Shown here in pieces: positions 35,241 to 44,247 of a stretch of DNA of 47,005 nucleotides. The stretch is taken from assembly GCA_013329165.1 (NCBI GenBank), contig DUKV01000029.1, positions 43,411-90,415 on the forward strand, read 5' to 3'. The notes under the pieces were generated by a model that saw only the letters and a list, made by a program, of their open reading frames with translations, made no database searches and was not told where the DNA came from. This stretch comes from Methanocalculus sp. Lineage in GTDB: Archaea > Halobacteriota > Methanomicrobia > Methanomicrobiales > Methanocorpusculaceae. The translations under genes and the position numbers were made by a program. Each line of letters starts with the position of its first letter. Position 1 is the stretch's first letter.

Positions 35241-36860
35241 CTAAAAATCCTTCATAACAAGCAGTCTCCAATCGGTTCCATGGAGGGAAATGGTATCCCA
35301 GACGATATGTTTCTTCACACCCGGGAGGCCGATGATGGCTGCTCCTTTTGGTTCGGTCATTATACGGGTGGTAAAACGCTCCACATCAGGGAAGATTTCA
35401 TATCCCGGATCCGAGAAGATCATCGATCCGAGCTCCTCCGGATCGTCTGCATAGAGGACTGTCCCATCCACCTGGATCGCCAGTGCCGTATATGGCGATC
35501 CGATCTCCGCCTTCTCTGCTGCCCCGCTGAGGAGAACTGACGGAAGAATCATCGCGGAGATGCCACCTGTGATTCTCCCCTCAGCAGTAACAACCGGGTA
35601 GGCGAGCGATACTCCGTCCTGACCCTCAACAGGATGGAACAGTTGTGAGAGCACCGGTTTCCCCTCATCCAGTATAACACGGATATGCGGCTGGTCTGAG
35701 ATATCCGCCTTAATAGCTGATGCATACTCATCCGGATAGATGCCGGTGATCCGGCCTTCAAGATCAAACGAGACAACATCAAGGACCGCTTCTGAGGTTT
35801 CAGCGACATACGCGAGCACCTCATGGGTGGACGCATTCGCAAGCCCGACAGCGCTGGCATGAGCTCCTGCAAGCAGCACCTCGTTATCGAGGGAGTTGAG
35901 CTCTGATTCCGTCTCTTCAAGGTATCTGGAGAGGAGATCCTGCATCTTCACTTCATCTGAAAACGTGCTCTCGCCGGCATAGTAGATGCCTGCTCCGATC
36001 CAGTAGGTATCATCCACCATCCTTACATAGCTCACTTTCGGTTCAGGCTGCATCCCTCTCTCCGGGTTTGGATAATGATAATAGATGAAACCGCCGCCAA
36101 GCCGGGAGAGGGCAATCTCGATTCGTGTGACATTCAGGCCCTGGTGATCGGTGAGATCGAGCATGCTCGTCCCGACAAGCTCCGGCTGGTAGGGGAGGGC
36201 AAGCGCGTTGCCACCCATATCAAGGGCATAGATGTAGAGATCACCCCGGACATAGGGGCCTTCCGGATCATTGAAGGTGGCAAGTGCCTCATCTTTCCCG
36301 ACAATGTCTGCATAGAGGGCGGCACCATCAACGAAATCGGCAAGGGCGGCAGTCACCCCGGGATCGGGCATCATCGTCTCATCCGTGGAATACACACCGG
36401 ACCCAAGCACCCACCCATCACCGCCTTTCATCACATAGCTGATCTTGGGTTCCACTGCAAAGGTATCTGCCGGGTTTGCATAGAGATACCTGACAAAACC
36501 TCCACCTGCAAGACCGGTTTCTATGATTTCCCTGATGAAATAACGGCCTTCTGCATCCTGGAGATCATAGCGGCTGGTTCCAATCTGGTCTGGTTCAAAA
36601 GGAAGGGCAAGTGTCGTCCCATCCTCTTCATAGGCGAAGATGTAGAGATCTCCTTTCACAAATGATCCATTTGGATCATTAAAAGCAAGAAGGGCAGCCT
36701 CTCTTCCATGCATGTCAGCATACTCAAATGCGGTCTGGACAAACGCCACCATCTCTTTTGGAGTTGCATCAGAGGTCGTTTCAGTTTCAGATGCCGAAAT
36801 GCAGCCAGCAGCAATCAGAAGAAGAAGGCATACTGCAACAATATATAAACCCTTTTGCAT
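35241..36860 (-). CDS. Secreted multi-Cache-domain lipoprotein
   Basis: A 539-residue exported protein with a lipobox (LLLLIAAGC, C20). Two single-Cache domains in tandem are visible (about 32-165 and 172-310), each with a DL(Y)-I-(F/Y)A and TSRYDLQDAEGRYF or TSMLDLTDHQGLNV stretch and the SYV...W-(V/I)-G-(S/A)-G-(V/I)-Y end. A third, double-Cache-like region follows (about 315-539) with DVVSFDLEGRITGIYPDEY. The protein has no membrane helix after the signal and no cytoplasmic output domain, so it must act as a periplasm-side binding protein passing its signal to another protein. It precedes a META lipoprotein and an HTH-PAS regulator. Confidence 0.85.
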   Translation of the reverse strand: MQKGLYIVAVCLLLLIAAGCISASETETTSDATPKEMVAFVQTAFEYADMHGREAALLAFNDPNGSFVKGDLYIFAYEEDGTTLALPFEPDQIGTSRYDLQDAEGRYFIREIIETGLAGGGFVRYLYANPADTFAVEPKISYVMKGGDGWVLGSGVYSTDETMMPDPGVTAALADFVDGAALYADIVGKDEALATFNDPEGPYVRGDLYIYALDMGGNALALPYQPELVGTSMLDLTDHQGLNVTRIEIALSRLGGGFIYYHYPNPERGMQPEPKVSYVRMVDDTYWIGAGIYYAGESTFSDEVKMQDLLSRYLEETESELNSLDNEVLLAGAHASAVGLANASTHEVLAYVAETSEAVLDVVSFDLEGRITGIYPDEYASAIKADISDQPHIRVILDEGKPVLSQLFHPVEGQDGVSLAYPVVTAEGRITGGISAMILPSVLLSGAAEKAEIGSPYTALAIQVDGTVLYADDPEELGSMIFSDPGYEIFPDVERFTTRIMTEPKGAAIIGLPGVKKHIVWDTISLHGTDWRLLVMKDF

Positions 36861-36910
36861 AACAGAAGGTGATTCATCGGAGAGAGGAAAAAGGTTTCTT
36901 TTCTATAGAA

Positions 36911-37333
36911 TTACCGCAGCTTCCCGGCAACCAGGATCTCCCTGCCACCTGCCCCGTACATCATCAGGATATCGCCATCGATCTGGTATGATCGGACCTC
37001 TTCAAGGAGATATAAAAAACGGCCCTCCTGCTCCATGAGACCCTCACCGGGGCAGTACATCAGGGTAGAGGCAGGCGAGCTGATGACAAGCTGATCTCCT
37101 CCTCCACGATACTCAGCAGAATAGCTGTTGCATCCGGCAGTTCCACTGACCGTGCCATCTTCTGAGAAGTGGAGGGAGACATATGCATCTGTCCGCACCA
37201 TCTCACCGTCATCGCCCTCATATGCGACAAGTGTCCATGATGTCCCCGACAATCCGCCTGTTACCATGGAGCAGCCGGCGGTGACAAGAACGACTGCAAG
37301 GAGAATGGCGATTATGAAGAAACCTGATCTCAT
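36911..37333 (-). CDS. META-domain lipoprotein
   Basis: A 140-residue lipoprotein beginning at ATG 37333 (MRSGFFIIAILLAVVLVTAGC), with the lipobox LVTAGC at residues 16-21. The META domain follows: GTSWTLVAYEGDDG, then LHFSEDGTVSGTAGCNSYSAEY, then the ASTLMYCPGEGLMEQEGRFLYLL motif; this is the HslJ-like family. The further upstream start at 37366 would bury the signal peptide and is rejected. In bacteria HslJ is linked to novobiocin resistance and the envelope; no function is known in archaea. Confidence 0.85.
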   Translation of the reverse strand: MRSGFFIIAILLAVVLVTAGCSMVTGGLSGTSWTLVAYEGDDGEMVRTDAYVSLHFSEDGTVSGTAGCNSYSAEYRGGGDQLVISSPASTLMYCPGEGLMEQEGRFLYLLEEVRSYQIDGDILMMYGAGGREILVAGKLR

Positions 37334-37409
37334 ACAGGAGAGGTTGGAGGGAGAGAAGATAACCATTCACCTCTACTTGAAACCAAACCTGCCTGATCTG
37401 AGACGAGGA

Positions 37410-39185
37410 TCAGGAACCCTGCTCCCCTGCAAGGAGACGGTCAAGCACCGACTTGCACCGCCGGAGCTCCTCTTCACCCTTCACCTGGCGGGTGACATCA
37501 AGCCCGGTGCTGATGATATGAGTGACTGCTCCGTCATCATCGCAGATAACAGAAGTCGACCAGTCAATTATTATGGGAGTCTGATCCCTGCGGGTCAATG
37601 TGCCCCATATACGTGAACCATGCCCTGTCTCAATCAGTGTTTGAATATGGGCCCGCACAGCCTTCATCATATCCGGAGAGGTAAATATCTCCCAGATATG
37701 CTTCCCGAGAACGTCTTCTTCACGGTACCCGATCAGCTCTTCTGACCTCCGGTTGAACCGGAGGATCCGACCCTTCGGATCAAGTACAAATATGGCAGCA
37801 TCCACGGTGGCAAGGATCGTATCAGAGAGATCCCGCTCACACCGGACCTTCGTCTCTGCCTCCATCCATTCGATCGCAAACCCGATCTTCTCGGCAAACA
37901 TGGAGAGGACCCGCTCCTTGCTCTCATAGTACTCAGGCTCCTCGTCTCTGCCGCCAAATCCCACATCAAAGGAGCCGACCTCTTCTCCATTTGAATAGAT
38001 AGATCGTGAGAATACAAAGGGAAGCCCTTCTGGAACTCCACTCTCATATCTGCTGCCTGCATAGGTGATCCTGACCGCAGTCGGCCCCCATTTTGACCAG
38101 CATTTGCCAATAACCCGGACAATCTCGTTGAGAATCGTAGGGAATGTCATCGAGGAGCTGATAGTGCCGGAGAACCGCTGGATGCACTCGATCTCCTGGA
38201 ACCTCCCCTCAAGCTGGTCCTTCTGCGAAAGGAGTGCAAGCTCCATCTCTTTCCGATCAGAGATGTCATTGCCAACCGACAACACGCCGATCACGTCATC
38301 CTCTTCATTTCTGATCGCCCGGTTCGACCACCGGACCCAGACAAGGCGGCCATCTTTCGTGATATTTGCGTTTTCATTCCGCCTGTATGTATCGGTGTCG
38401 CTGCAGATCTGCTCAATCAGCTCTTTCAGATCACGGCCGGAGAGTTCCTCGGGAGGAACGATCGTTCCGAGGACATTTCTGCCGAGCACCTCTTCCTTGG
38501 AATACCCGAAGAATGTCTCGGCAAACTCATTAAAGAAGATTATATTGCCATCTTTATCAAGTTTGAGGATGATTGCATCTGCCATCTCAACGAGTTCACG
38601 GTACTGGTGCTCCCGCTCCCGGAGTTCATCAATCATCCTGACTACGTCTGTGACATCCACGATAACAATAACATAGACTGCATGATGACCCTCATCAAAT
38701 GAGGGTATAATACGGATATGAAGGTGATTAAATGCTCCTCCTGTCCTCTGAAGGGCATAGTTCATTTCCGTCTCACGATCGCCAATCCTCTTGATCAGCA
38801 CCGAGAGAAATTCGTGGACGGCAGGATCATGAAATGGAATAAATCTGAGATCCTGTCCAACAACTTCATTATTTGATTTTTGAAGGAGATCGAGACAGAG
38901 ATCATTCATCACCAGAACCCGGAGATCCGAATCAAGAATCATAATCCGCTCATCTATCTTTGAGATGAGCGAGGTGAGAGGTACGCGGTATGCTGGGGAA
39001 TAGAGCTTCGCCTTCCCAAACATCCTCATATCGACAAGCCCTGCTGCATACATGCCATCGAGATACCTGCCGGTTGAATGCTTATTTTTCCCAAGCGCCT
39101 GCGCCACTTCGGTAACACTCATCCCACCCGGGTGTTTATTGAGAAGGTCACGGATTTTGATATATTCATCCCGGAGATGTTCCAT
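37410..39185 (-). CDS. HTH-PAS multi-sensor regulator without kinase domain
   Basis: A 591-residue soluble regulator. A winged-helix-type N-terminus (about 1-68, GGMSVTEVAQALGKNKHSTGRYLDGM) binds DNA. Then come a PAS domain (about 76-185), a second PAS (about 195-315, ADAIILKLDKDGNIIFFNEFAETFFG, PAC end GVLSVGNDISDR), a GAF-like region (about 325-450), and a third PAS (about 455-575, ATVDAAIFVLDPKGRILRFNRRSEEL). No phosphoacceptor His or ATPase domain is present. Such one-component sensors are common in Methanomicrobiales. The gene is divergent from the surface protein-exporter pair (39326 onward), and an inverted repeat in the gap could be its target. Confidence 0.88.
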   Translation of the reverse strand: MEHLRDEYIKIRDLLNKHPGGMSVTEVAQALGKNKHSTGRYLDGMYAAGLVDMRMFGKAKLYSPAYRVPLTSLISKIDERIMILDSDLRVLVMNDLCLDLLQKSNNEVVGQDLRFIPFHDPAVHEFLSVLIKRIGDRETEMNYALQRTGGAFNHLHIRIIPSFDEGHHAVYVIVIVDVTDVVRMIDELREREHQYRELVEMADAIILKLDKDGNIIFFNEFAETFFGYSKEEVLGRNVLGTIVPPEELSGRDLKELIEQICSDTDTYRRNENANITKDGRLVWVRWSNRAIRNEEDDVIGVLSVGNDISDRKEMELALLSQKDQLEGRFQEIECIQRFSGTISSSMTFPTILNEIVRVIGKCWSKWGPTAVRITYAGSRYESGVPEGLPFVFSRSIYSNGEEVGSFDVGFGGRDEEPEYYESKERVLSMFAEKIGFAIEWMEAETKVRCERDLSDTILATVDAAIFVLDPKGRILRFNRRSEELIGYREEDVLGKHIWEIFTSPDMMKAVRAHIQTLIETGHGSRIWGTLTRRDQTPIIIDWSTSVICDDDGAVTHIISTGLDVTRQVKGEEELRRCKSVLDRLLAGEQGS

Positions 39186-39233
39186 TGAGTACCTCTATTT
39201 GTTCTTAATATTTAAAAATATTTACTATAGGAT

Positions 39234-39254
39234 ACACATGAGCCAGAGATGTGT
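39234..39254. promoter_or_regulatory. Inverted repeat in the divergent gap (possible operator)
   Basis: ACACAT (39234-39239) and ATGTGT (39249-39254) form perfect six-base half-sites with a 9-base spacer. They lie between the HTH-PAS gene and the surface protein gene, beside AT-rich TATA-like elements (ATATAAGAG at 39269-39277 for the plus strand). Centre-to-centre spacing of 15 bases is compatible with a dimeric regulator. The function is inferred. Confidence 0.35.
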
Positions 39255-39325
39255 TTTGCCAAGTGTGACATATAAGAGATATTATTAAGTATAATACGAA
39301 GCAAACAGTACTACTCAAAAATTAT

Positions 39326-40633
39326 ATGGTGCAATCAATGAACCAGAACCATCACATTCGTAGAAACTGCCTCAGAGGGATTCTTATTTTCTCTCTGATT
39401 CTGGCAGCCATCATCACACCGGCAGCAGCCGGCGAGAAATTCCTCTATGGCTCACCGGATCTCCGGGTCGCAATCACCGGGACAAACGAATTTTCACCGG
39501 GAGAAGAGGCAACAGTCTCATTACGGGTTGAAAATACCGGTCTCAACACAGTGAAGATTGTACGGAGCGAGATCATCAGCCGGGAAGATAACCCCAACAC
39601 TGCCAAGATGGCAGTCGTTGGACTCAGGTCAGGATCAGCTCCACTGACTATCAAGACCGATGACCAGATGATCGGTGATATCGACGGAGGAGAGAGCGCC
39701 ACCGCCTCATTCACTGTTCAGTTTGATGAAGATGCAAAAGGAGGGATATACACTGTTCCGGTCAGCATCGAATACACCTATCTCTCAAGCGCCGAACAGC
39801 ACTCACAGGATTATATCCAGTATTTCTATGATACAAAAGTGGTTCAGGAAGAGCTTCAGATCATTGTGAAACCGGATGTCCGACTACTCGTCACCGACAT
39901 CCAGACTGAAGCAATCAATGTAGGAACTGAAGGATATGTTACCATCACCGTGCAGAACATCGGATCCGAAGATGCCAGGTCCGCAACCCTCAAGATCGAG
40001 CGGAGTGGAACAAGCCCACTCATTCCCACAGATGCAAGCGCATATATCGGTGACTTCACCGCAGGATCAACTGTTACCCGGACATTCAAGGTTGCCGTAT
40101 CAACAAATGCCGAGCCTGGCGATTACCCCCTCTCAGTCTATGCAGAGTACAAGGACAGGAACGGCCAGATAAAAACATCAGACCCACGAATCTTCGGAGT
40201 CATTACCGGCGGAAAGATTGAGTTTACTGCCATATCACCCCCGGCCGTTGTCAGTCCCGGCCAGAAGACCATCATCGATGTCGAATACAAAAATATCGGT
40301 GATGCACCAGTTTACCGGGCCACTGCACGGATATCGGCAGTCGATCCCTTCACTTCAAATGACGATACCTCATACCTCGGCGACCTTGCGCCCGGAGAGA
40401 CTGCTGTTGCCCGGTACATCCTGAATGTCGATTCAGGGGCAACCGAGAAGGTGTACGGGCTCGATTCAGAGATCCGGTACCGTGATTCACTCGACAATAC
40501 CCAGATCTCAAAGACGATGAAGGTGGAAGTGGAAGTTGTTCCGCGTGAAGCGACAATTCCACCAGTACTGATTGCAGTCATCCTGATTGTTGTCATCGGT
40601 GCAGGATACTGGTACTACCGGAAACGGCAGTAA
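39326..40633 (+). CDS. Surface-layer-type protein with CARDB-like repeats (COG1361)
   Basis: A 435-residue exported protein. A signal peptide (residues 15-36, CLRGILIFSLILAAIITPA) precedes three CARDB/NEW3-like beta-sandwich repeats (about 45-170, 185-290, 295-405). They have the typical motifs FSPGEEATVSLRVENTG, INVGTEGYVTITVQNIG and VSPGQKTIIDVEYKNIG. A C-terminal membrane anchor (PPVLIAVILIVVIGAGYWYY) ends in basic residues KRQ, leaving the protein outside the cell and anchored. Start ATG 39326 or 39338. It is followed by an RND exporter 30 bases later; this partnership is recurrent in methanogens. A possible accessory to the exporter. Confidence 0.85.
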   Translation: MVQSMNQNHHIRRNCLRGILIFSLILAAIITPAAAGEKFLYGSPDLRVAITGTNEFSPGEEATVSLRVENTGLNTVKIVRSEIISREDNPNTAKMAVVGLRSGSAPLTIKTDDQMIGDIDGGESATASFTVQFDEDAKGGIYTVPVSIEYTYLSSAEQHSQDYIQYFYDTKVVQEELQIIVKPDVRLLVTDIQTEAINVGTEGYVTITVQNIGSEDARSATLKIERSGTSPLIPTDASAYIGDFTAGSTVTRTFKVAVSTNAEPGDYPLSVYAEYKDRNGQIKTSDPRIFGVITGGKIEFTAISPPAVVSPGQKTIIDVEYKNIGDAPVYRATARISAVDPFTSNDDTSYLGDLAPGETAVARYILNVDSGATEKVYGLDSEIRYRDSLDNTQISKTMKVEVEVVPREATIPPVLIAVILIVVIGAGYWYYRKRQ

Positions 40634-40663
40634 TCACCTTTTTTAAAGGAGACAACTGCCACC

Positions 40664-42895
40664 ATGCAGATCTACGAAACTTTTTCAGATGCAATAAACC
40701 GTCACCCGGCACAGATAGCCGCAGCTATAGTCCTGCTCCTTTTCATCGGGCTCTATGGGATGACCATGACCCAGATGGAGACGGGTGCAGAAACCTATAT
40801 CGATCCCGATACACCAAGGTATATTCTTCTCGATAAGTACCAGAGCACCTTCTCTTCAGATGCCATCATGATCCTCGTTGAGACCGAGGATGTGACAAAC
40901 CCGATAATTCTCGACTATATGGCGGATCTCAAGAGAGATCTGGTGCGGGAACGGCATGTCACCAGCGTTATCGGGATCACGGATTATCTCACAAATGCCA
41001 ATGGCGGGGAGATACCCACCTCGATTGCCGAGGTAGAGACCGCAAAAGAACAGATCGATCCTGCACTCTATGATCGAATGGTTCCGGCCACCTCGATGAC
41101 GATCATCCAGATTACCCTTGATACGGGCCTCTCCCAGGATACCGAGTTTGAGATCGTCGACTCACTCGATACAGTCATCCGGTTGTCTGATCCCCCGCCA
41201 GGAGTTACAGTCTCGCTCACCGGCACCCCTGCCTTTGCCAAACAGATGATGGATGAGATGGGCACCTCAATGGGGAGCCTCATCGGCATTGCAATGCTCC
41301 TGATGGTACTCGCAGTCGGCATCCTCTTCAGTGCCGTCCGTTACCGTTTCCTCTCTGTTGCAATCGTGGCAAGCGGCCTCATCTTCACCTTCGGGTTCAT
41401 GGGACTGACCGGGATCAAGATCAATATGGTGACCATCGCCGCATTTCCTGTCCTGATCGGGATTGGGATTGATTACGCGATCCAGTTCCATTCCAGGCTT
41501 GACGAAGAGGTCAGGAACGCATCGTTACCTGAGGCCATCAGGATAACGATAACCAAATCCGGACCGTCGATCCTGCACGCAATGCTCGCCACCTCAATGG
41601 GATTCATCGCGATGTGGACATCCCCGCTTCCGATGATCCGGAGTTTTGGGGAAGTCTGTGTGATCGGTGTCGTCTGCTGTTATCTTGCGGCACTCTTCAT
41701 CGTCCCGGTCTTTGCCACCCTGCTGAAGTACCAGCCAAAACCAGCCCCCGAGAAGGAAGGGCTGGCACTTGGAGACCGGTACAATCTTGGCATCGGAAAG
41801 ATGGCAGGTGGCATATCCCGCTTCCCGCTGATCATCCTGGGTATATGCATACTCCTTGCTGTGGGAGGGTTCTCGGTGGACGATCAGATCATCGTCAACA
41901 CCGATGAAAACTCCTTTGTTCCCCCTGATATGCCCGCAAGGGTTCAGATCGACAAGGTAACCCGTGCAATGGGACCATCATCTGCCACCCCGATCTTTGT
42001 CAGGGGCGACCGTGTGTCGGCTCTCGACTCGATCAGCTGGATGCATAATTTCCAGCAGTACCAGGAAGAAAATAACGAGCTGATCACCGGAACCAGAAGT
42101 ATTGCGGACCTGGTGATCCAGTACAATGGCGGCAGACTGCCTGAGACCGATGCAGAACTGGCGATAGTTCTGGAAACAATACCACCCGAGCTCCGTGATC
42201 ACTACTTAAGCGGCCATTCGATGGCACTCATTGAGATCTCCACCATCGAAATGGATCCGCAGATTATGATGTCCTTCATCGACCAGCTCCAGCAGGAACT
42301 CACCTGGAACCAGCCGCCGCCCGGGATCACCACATCGCTCACCGGGATGGGTGAGATGTTCACGGATCTGATCACCAAGATCCGGGAGACGAAGACCACC
42401 ATGACCATCCTGGGATTTGGGATGATCTTTGCCTTCCTTTTCCTCGTCTACAGGAAGAGCCTGAAGGCGGCAACCCCCCTTGTTCCGATCATCCTGATCG
42501 TCGGGTGGAACAGCCTGATCATGTATGAGCTTGGGATCGACTACTCCCCAATGACCGCAACGCTTGGATCGATGACGATCGGTATCGCCTCGGAGTATAC
42601 GATCCTGATTGCAGAGCGGTACTATGAGGAGCGGGAGAAGGGCTTGCTGAAGATGGATGCGATCCGCGAGAGTATCCAGAAGATCGGAACCGCGATCACC
42701 ATATCCGGCCTGACAACGGTCTTTGGCTTCTCTGCACTGATCACCTCCAGCTTTGGGATCATCAGCAATTTCGGTATCCTCACGGTCATCTCAGTCGGCT
42801 TTGCGCTGATGGGTGCGATCATCGTGATGCCCGCAATCCTCTCCCTCATCGGAAACGGCGTAGAGGAGAAGGCAGAAGAGAAGACTGCTGCATAA
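40664..42895 (+). CDS. RND/MMPL-family exporter
   Basis: A 743-residue export protein of the RND superfamily (hydrophobe/amphiphile exporter 3, archaeal type). Two repeated halves each have one membrane helix, a large outer loop, and five more helices. The first half has RHPAQIAAAIVLLLFIGLYG, then AMLLMVLAVGILFSAVRY and PVLIGIGIDYAIQFHSRL (the conserved G-I-D-Y-A-I-Q motif); the second has GIASEYTILIAERYYEE. Driven by ion gradient; cargo unknown, possibly lipids or hopanoid-like compounds in relatives. Coupled to the surface protein before it. A ribosome site AGGAG lies 12 bases upstream. Confidence 0.9.
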   Translation: MQIYETFSDAINRHPAQIAAAIVLLLFIGLYGMTMTQMETGAETYIDPDTPRYILLDKYQSTFSSDAIMILVETEDVTNPIILDYMADLKRDLVRERHVTSVIGITDYLTNANGGEIPTSIAEVETAKEQIDPALYDRMVPATSMTIIQITLDTGLSQDTEFEIVDSLDTVIRLSDPPPGVTVSLTGTPAFAKQMMDEMGTSMGSLIGIAMLLMVLAVGILFSAVRYRFLSVAIVASGLIFTFGFMGLTGIKINMVTIAAFPVLIGIGIDYAIQFHSRLDEEVRNASLPEAIRITITKSGPSILHAMLATSMGFIAMWTSPLPMIRSFGEVCVIGVVCCYLAALFIVPVFATLLKYQPKPAPEKEGLALGDRYNLGIGKMAGGISRFPLIILGICILLAVGGFSVDDQIIVNTDENSFVPPDMPARVQIDKVTRAMGPSSATPIFVRGDRVSALDSISWMHNFQQYQEENNELITGTRSIADLVIQYNGGRLPETDAELAIVLETIPPELRDHYLSGHSMALIEISTIEMDPQIMMSFIDQLQQELTWNQPPPGITTSLTGMGEMFTDLITKIRETKTTMTILGFGMIFAFLFLVYRKSLKAATPLVPIILIVGWNSLIMYELGIDYSPMTATLGSMTIGIASEYTILIAERYYEEREKGLLKMDAIRESIQKIGTAITISGLTTVFGFSALITSSFGIISNFGILTVISVGFALMGAIIVMPAILSLIGNGVEEKAEEKTAA

Positions 42896-42946
42896 TCCCC
42901 ACAACCCCCCTCTTTTTCAGATCTCCCGGATAACAGGTACATCAGA

Positions 42947-43405
42947 ATGAGATATCCGGAGACAGGCGACACAGTCTTTGTTCATTTCATCGCACGGCTT
43001 GATGACGGCACCGTCATTGAGGAGTCAGAAACTGACAGACCTGTTGAAGCTGTGCTTGGCGCAGGTACGATCAATCCCTCCTTTGATGAAGCACTCAGAG
43101 AGATGGAGGAAGGGGAGAGCAAAACGATCACCCTCCCCCCAGAGAAGGCATATGGACGATACAATAAGCGGCTCGTCTTCAGGCTGAAACGCAAAAAGCT
43201 TGATCTCAAGGGCAATCCACATGAGGGAGATCTCGTCAGGGTCAGCCTTCCCGGCGGAAAGAATGCGCTTGTCACGATCCGTGCAATCGATGAGACAAAG
43301 GTCACCATCGATGCAAACCACCCCCATGCCGGGGAGACGATCCACTACACCCTCACGCTTGATCGGATCGTGTTCGCAGAAGAACTGGAGGAGCTAAAAA
43401 CATGA
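42947..43405 (+). CDS. FKBP-type peptidyl-prolyl isomerase (SlyD-like)
   Basis: A 152-residue SlyD-like prolyl isomerase/chaperone. FKBP segment 1 is [20 protein letters not shown] and [16 protein letters not shown], then [19 protein letters not shown]; the inserted IF domain (about 70-130) is basic and includes [19 protein letters not shown]; the last strand returns to FKBP. No His-rich metal tail. Ends with a 4-base overlap with the next gene, so the isomerase and methyltransferase are coupled. Confidence 0.9.
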   Translation: MRYPETGDTVFVHFIARLDDGTVIEESETDRPVEAVLGAGTINPSFDEALREMEEGESKTITLPPEKAYGRYNKRLVFRLKRKKLDLKGNPHEGDLVRVSLPGGKNALVTIRAIDETKVTIDANHPHAGETIHYTLTLDRIVFAEELEELKT

Positions 43406-44247
43406 AACCAAACGAGATCTATCAGGTGGATTGTATCGAGGGGATGGAGGCGATGGAAGCAGGCTCAGTCGACCTGATCGTCACCTCGCCGCCATACAAC
43501 ATCGGAAAGGCCTATACCACCTATGATGACACCATCACCAGGGCCGAGTATCTGGAGTGGATGGGAGAGGTAGCAGATGCCTCTCACCGCGTCCTCTCAG
43601 AGTGCGGATCATTCTTCCTGAATATCGGGGGCACCCCGAAAGATCCCTGGATCCCAATCGATGTGGCAAATGAGTTCCGTAAGAAGGGGTATCATCTCCA
43701 GAATATGATCCACTGGATCAAATCGATCGCAATTCCACGGCCAGACATGGGATCGTACACCAATATCAACGGAGATATCGCGGTTGGCCACTATAAGCCG
43801 ATCAACAGCAAGCGGTTTCACCATGATTGCCACGAGTTCATCTTCCATTTCACGAAAAACGGAGATGTGCCGCTTGACAAGCTGGCGATCGGGGTTCCTT
43901 ACCAGGATAAAAGCAATATCGGGAGGTGGAAGGGAGCAGGATCAGATCTCCGGGACCGGGGGAACACCTGGTTCATCCCCTACGAGACGATCAATGAGAA
44001 GCGGCCCCACCCGGCAGTCTTCCCGATCAGCCTTCCCACCCTCTGTATCAAAGACCATGGACGTGATCGATGCCGCCTTGTGCTTGACCCTTTCATGGGG
44101 ATCGGAACAACTGCCATCGCCTGTATCCGGCTTGGCATAGACTATATCGGCTTTGAGATCGATCCCTCGTACCGGGAGATTGCACGTGAACGGATACGGG
44201 AGGAGAAAGGGCAGATCCGCTTCAGAGAGGAGAATACCGCTCCCTGA
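43402..44247 (+). CDS. DNA methyltransferase of the beta class (orphan)
   Basis: A 281-residue site-specific DNA methyltransferase. The catalytic motif IV is VTSPPYNIG (T28-S29-P30-P31-Y32), motif I appears near the end as DPFMGIGTT (229-237), so the order is beta-class (IV before I). The SPPY form is typical of N4-cytosine methylases, though N6-adenine activity cannot be excluded. There is no restriction enzyme, specificity subunit or homing element next to it; its neighbours are an FKBP gene and, convergently overlapping by 26 bases, an Lhr-like helicase. It may be a housekeeping methylase. The near absence of CTAG in the window suggests that as its target (see finding). Confidence 0.88.
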   Translation: MKPNEIYQVDCIEGMEAMEAGSVDLIVTSPPYNIGKAYTTYDDTITRAEYLEWMGEVADASHRVLSECGSFFLNIGGTPKDPWIPIDVANEFRKKGYHLQNMIHWIKSIAIPRPDMGSYTNINGDIAVGHYKPINSKRFHHDCHEFIFHFTKNGDVPLDKLAIGVPYQDKSNIGRWKGAGSDLRDRGNTWFIPYETINEKRPHPAVFPISLPTLCIKDHGRDRCRLVLDPFMGIGTTAIACIRLGIDYIGFEIDPSYREIARERIREEKGQIRFREENTAP

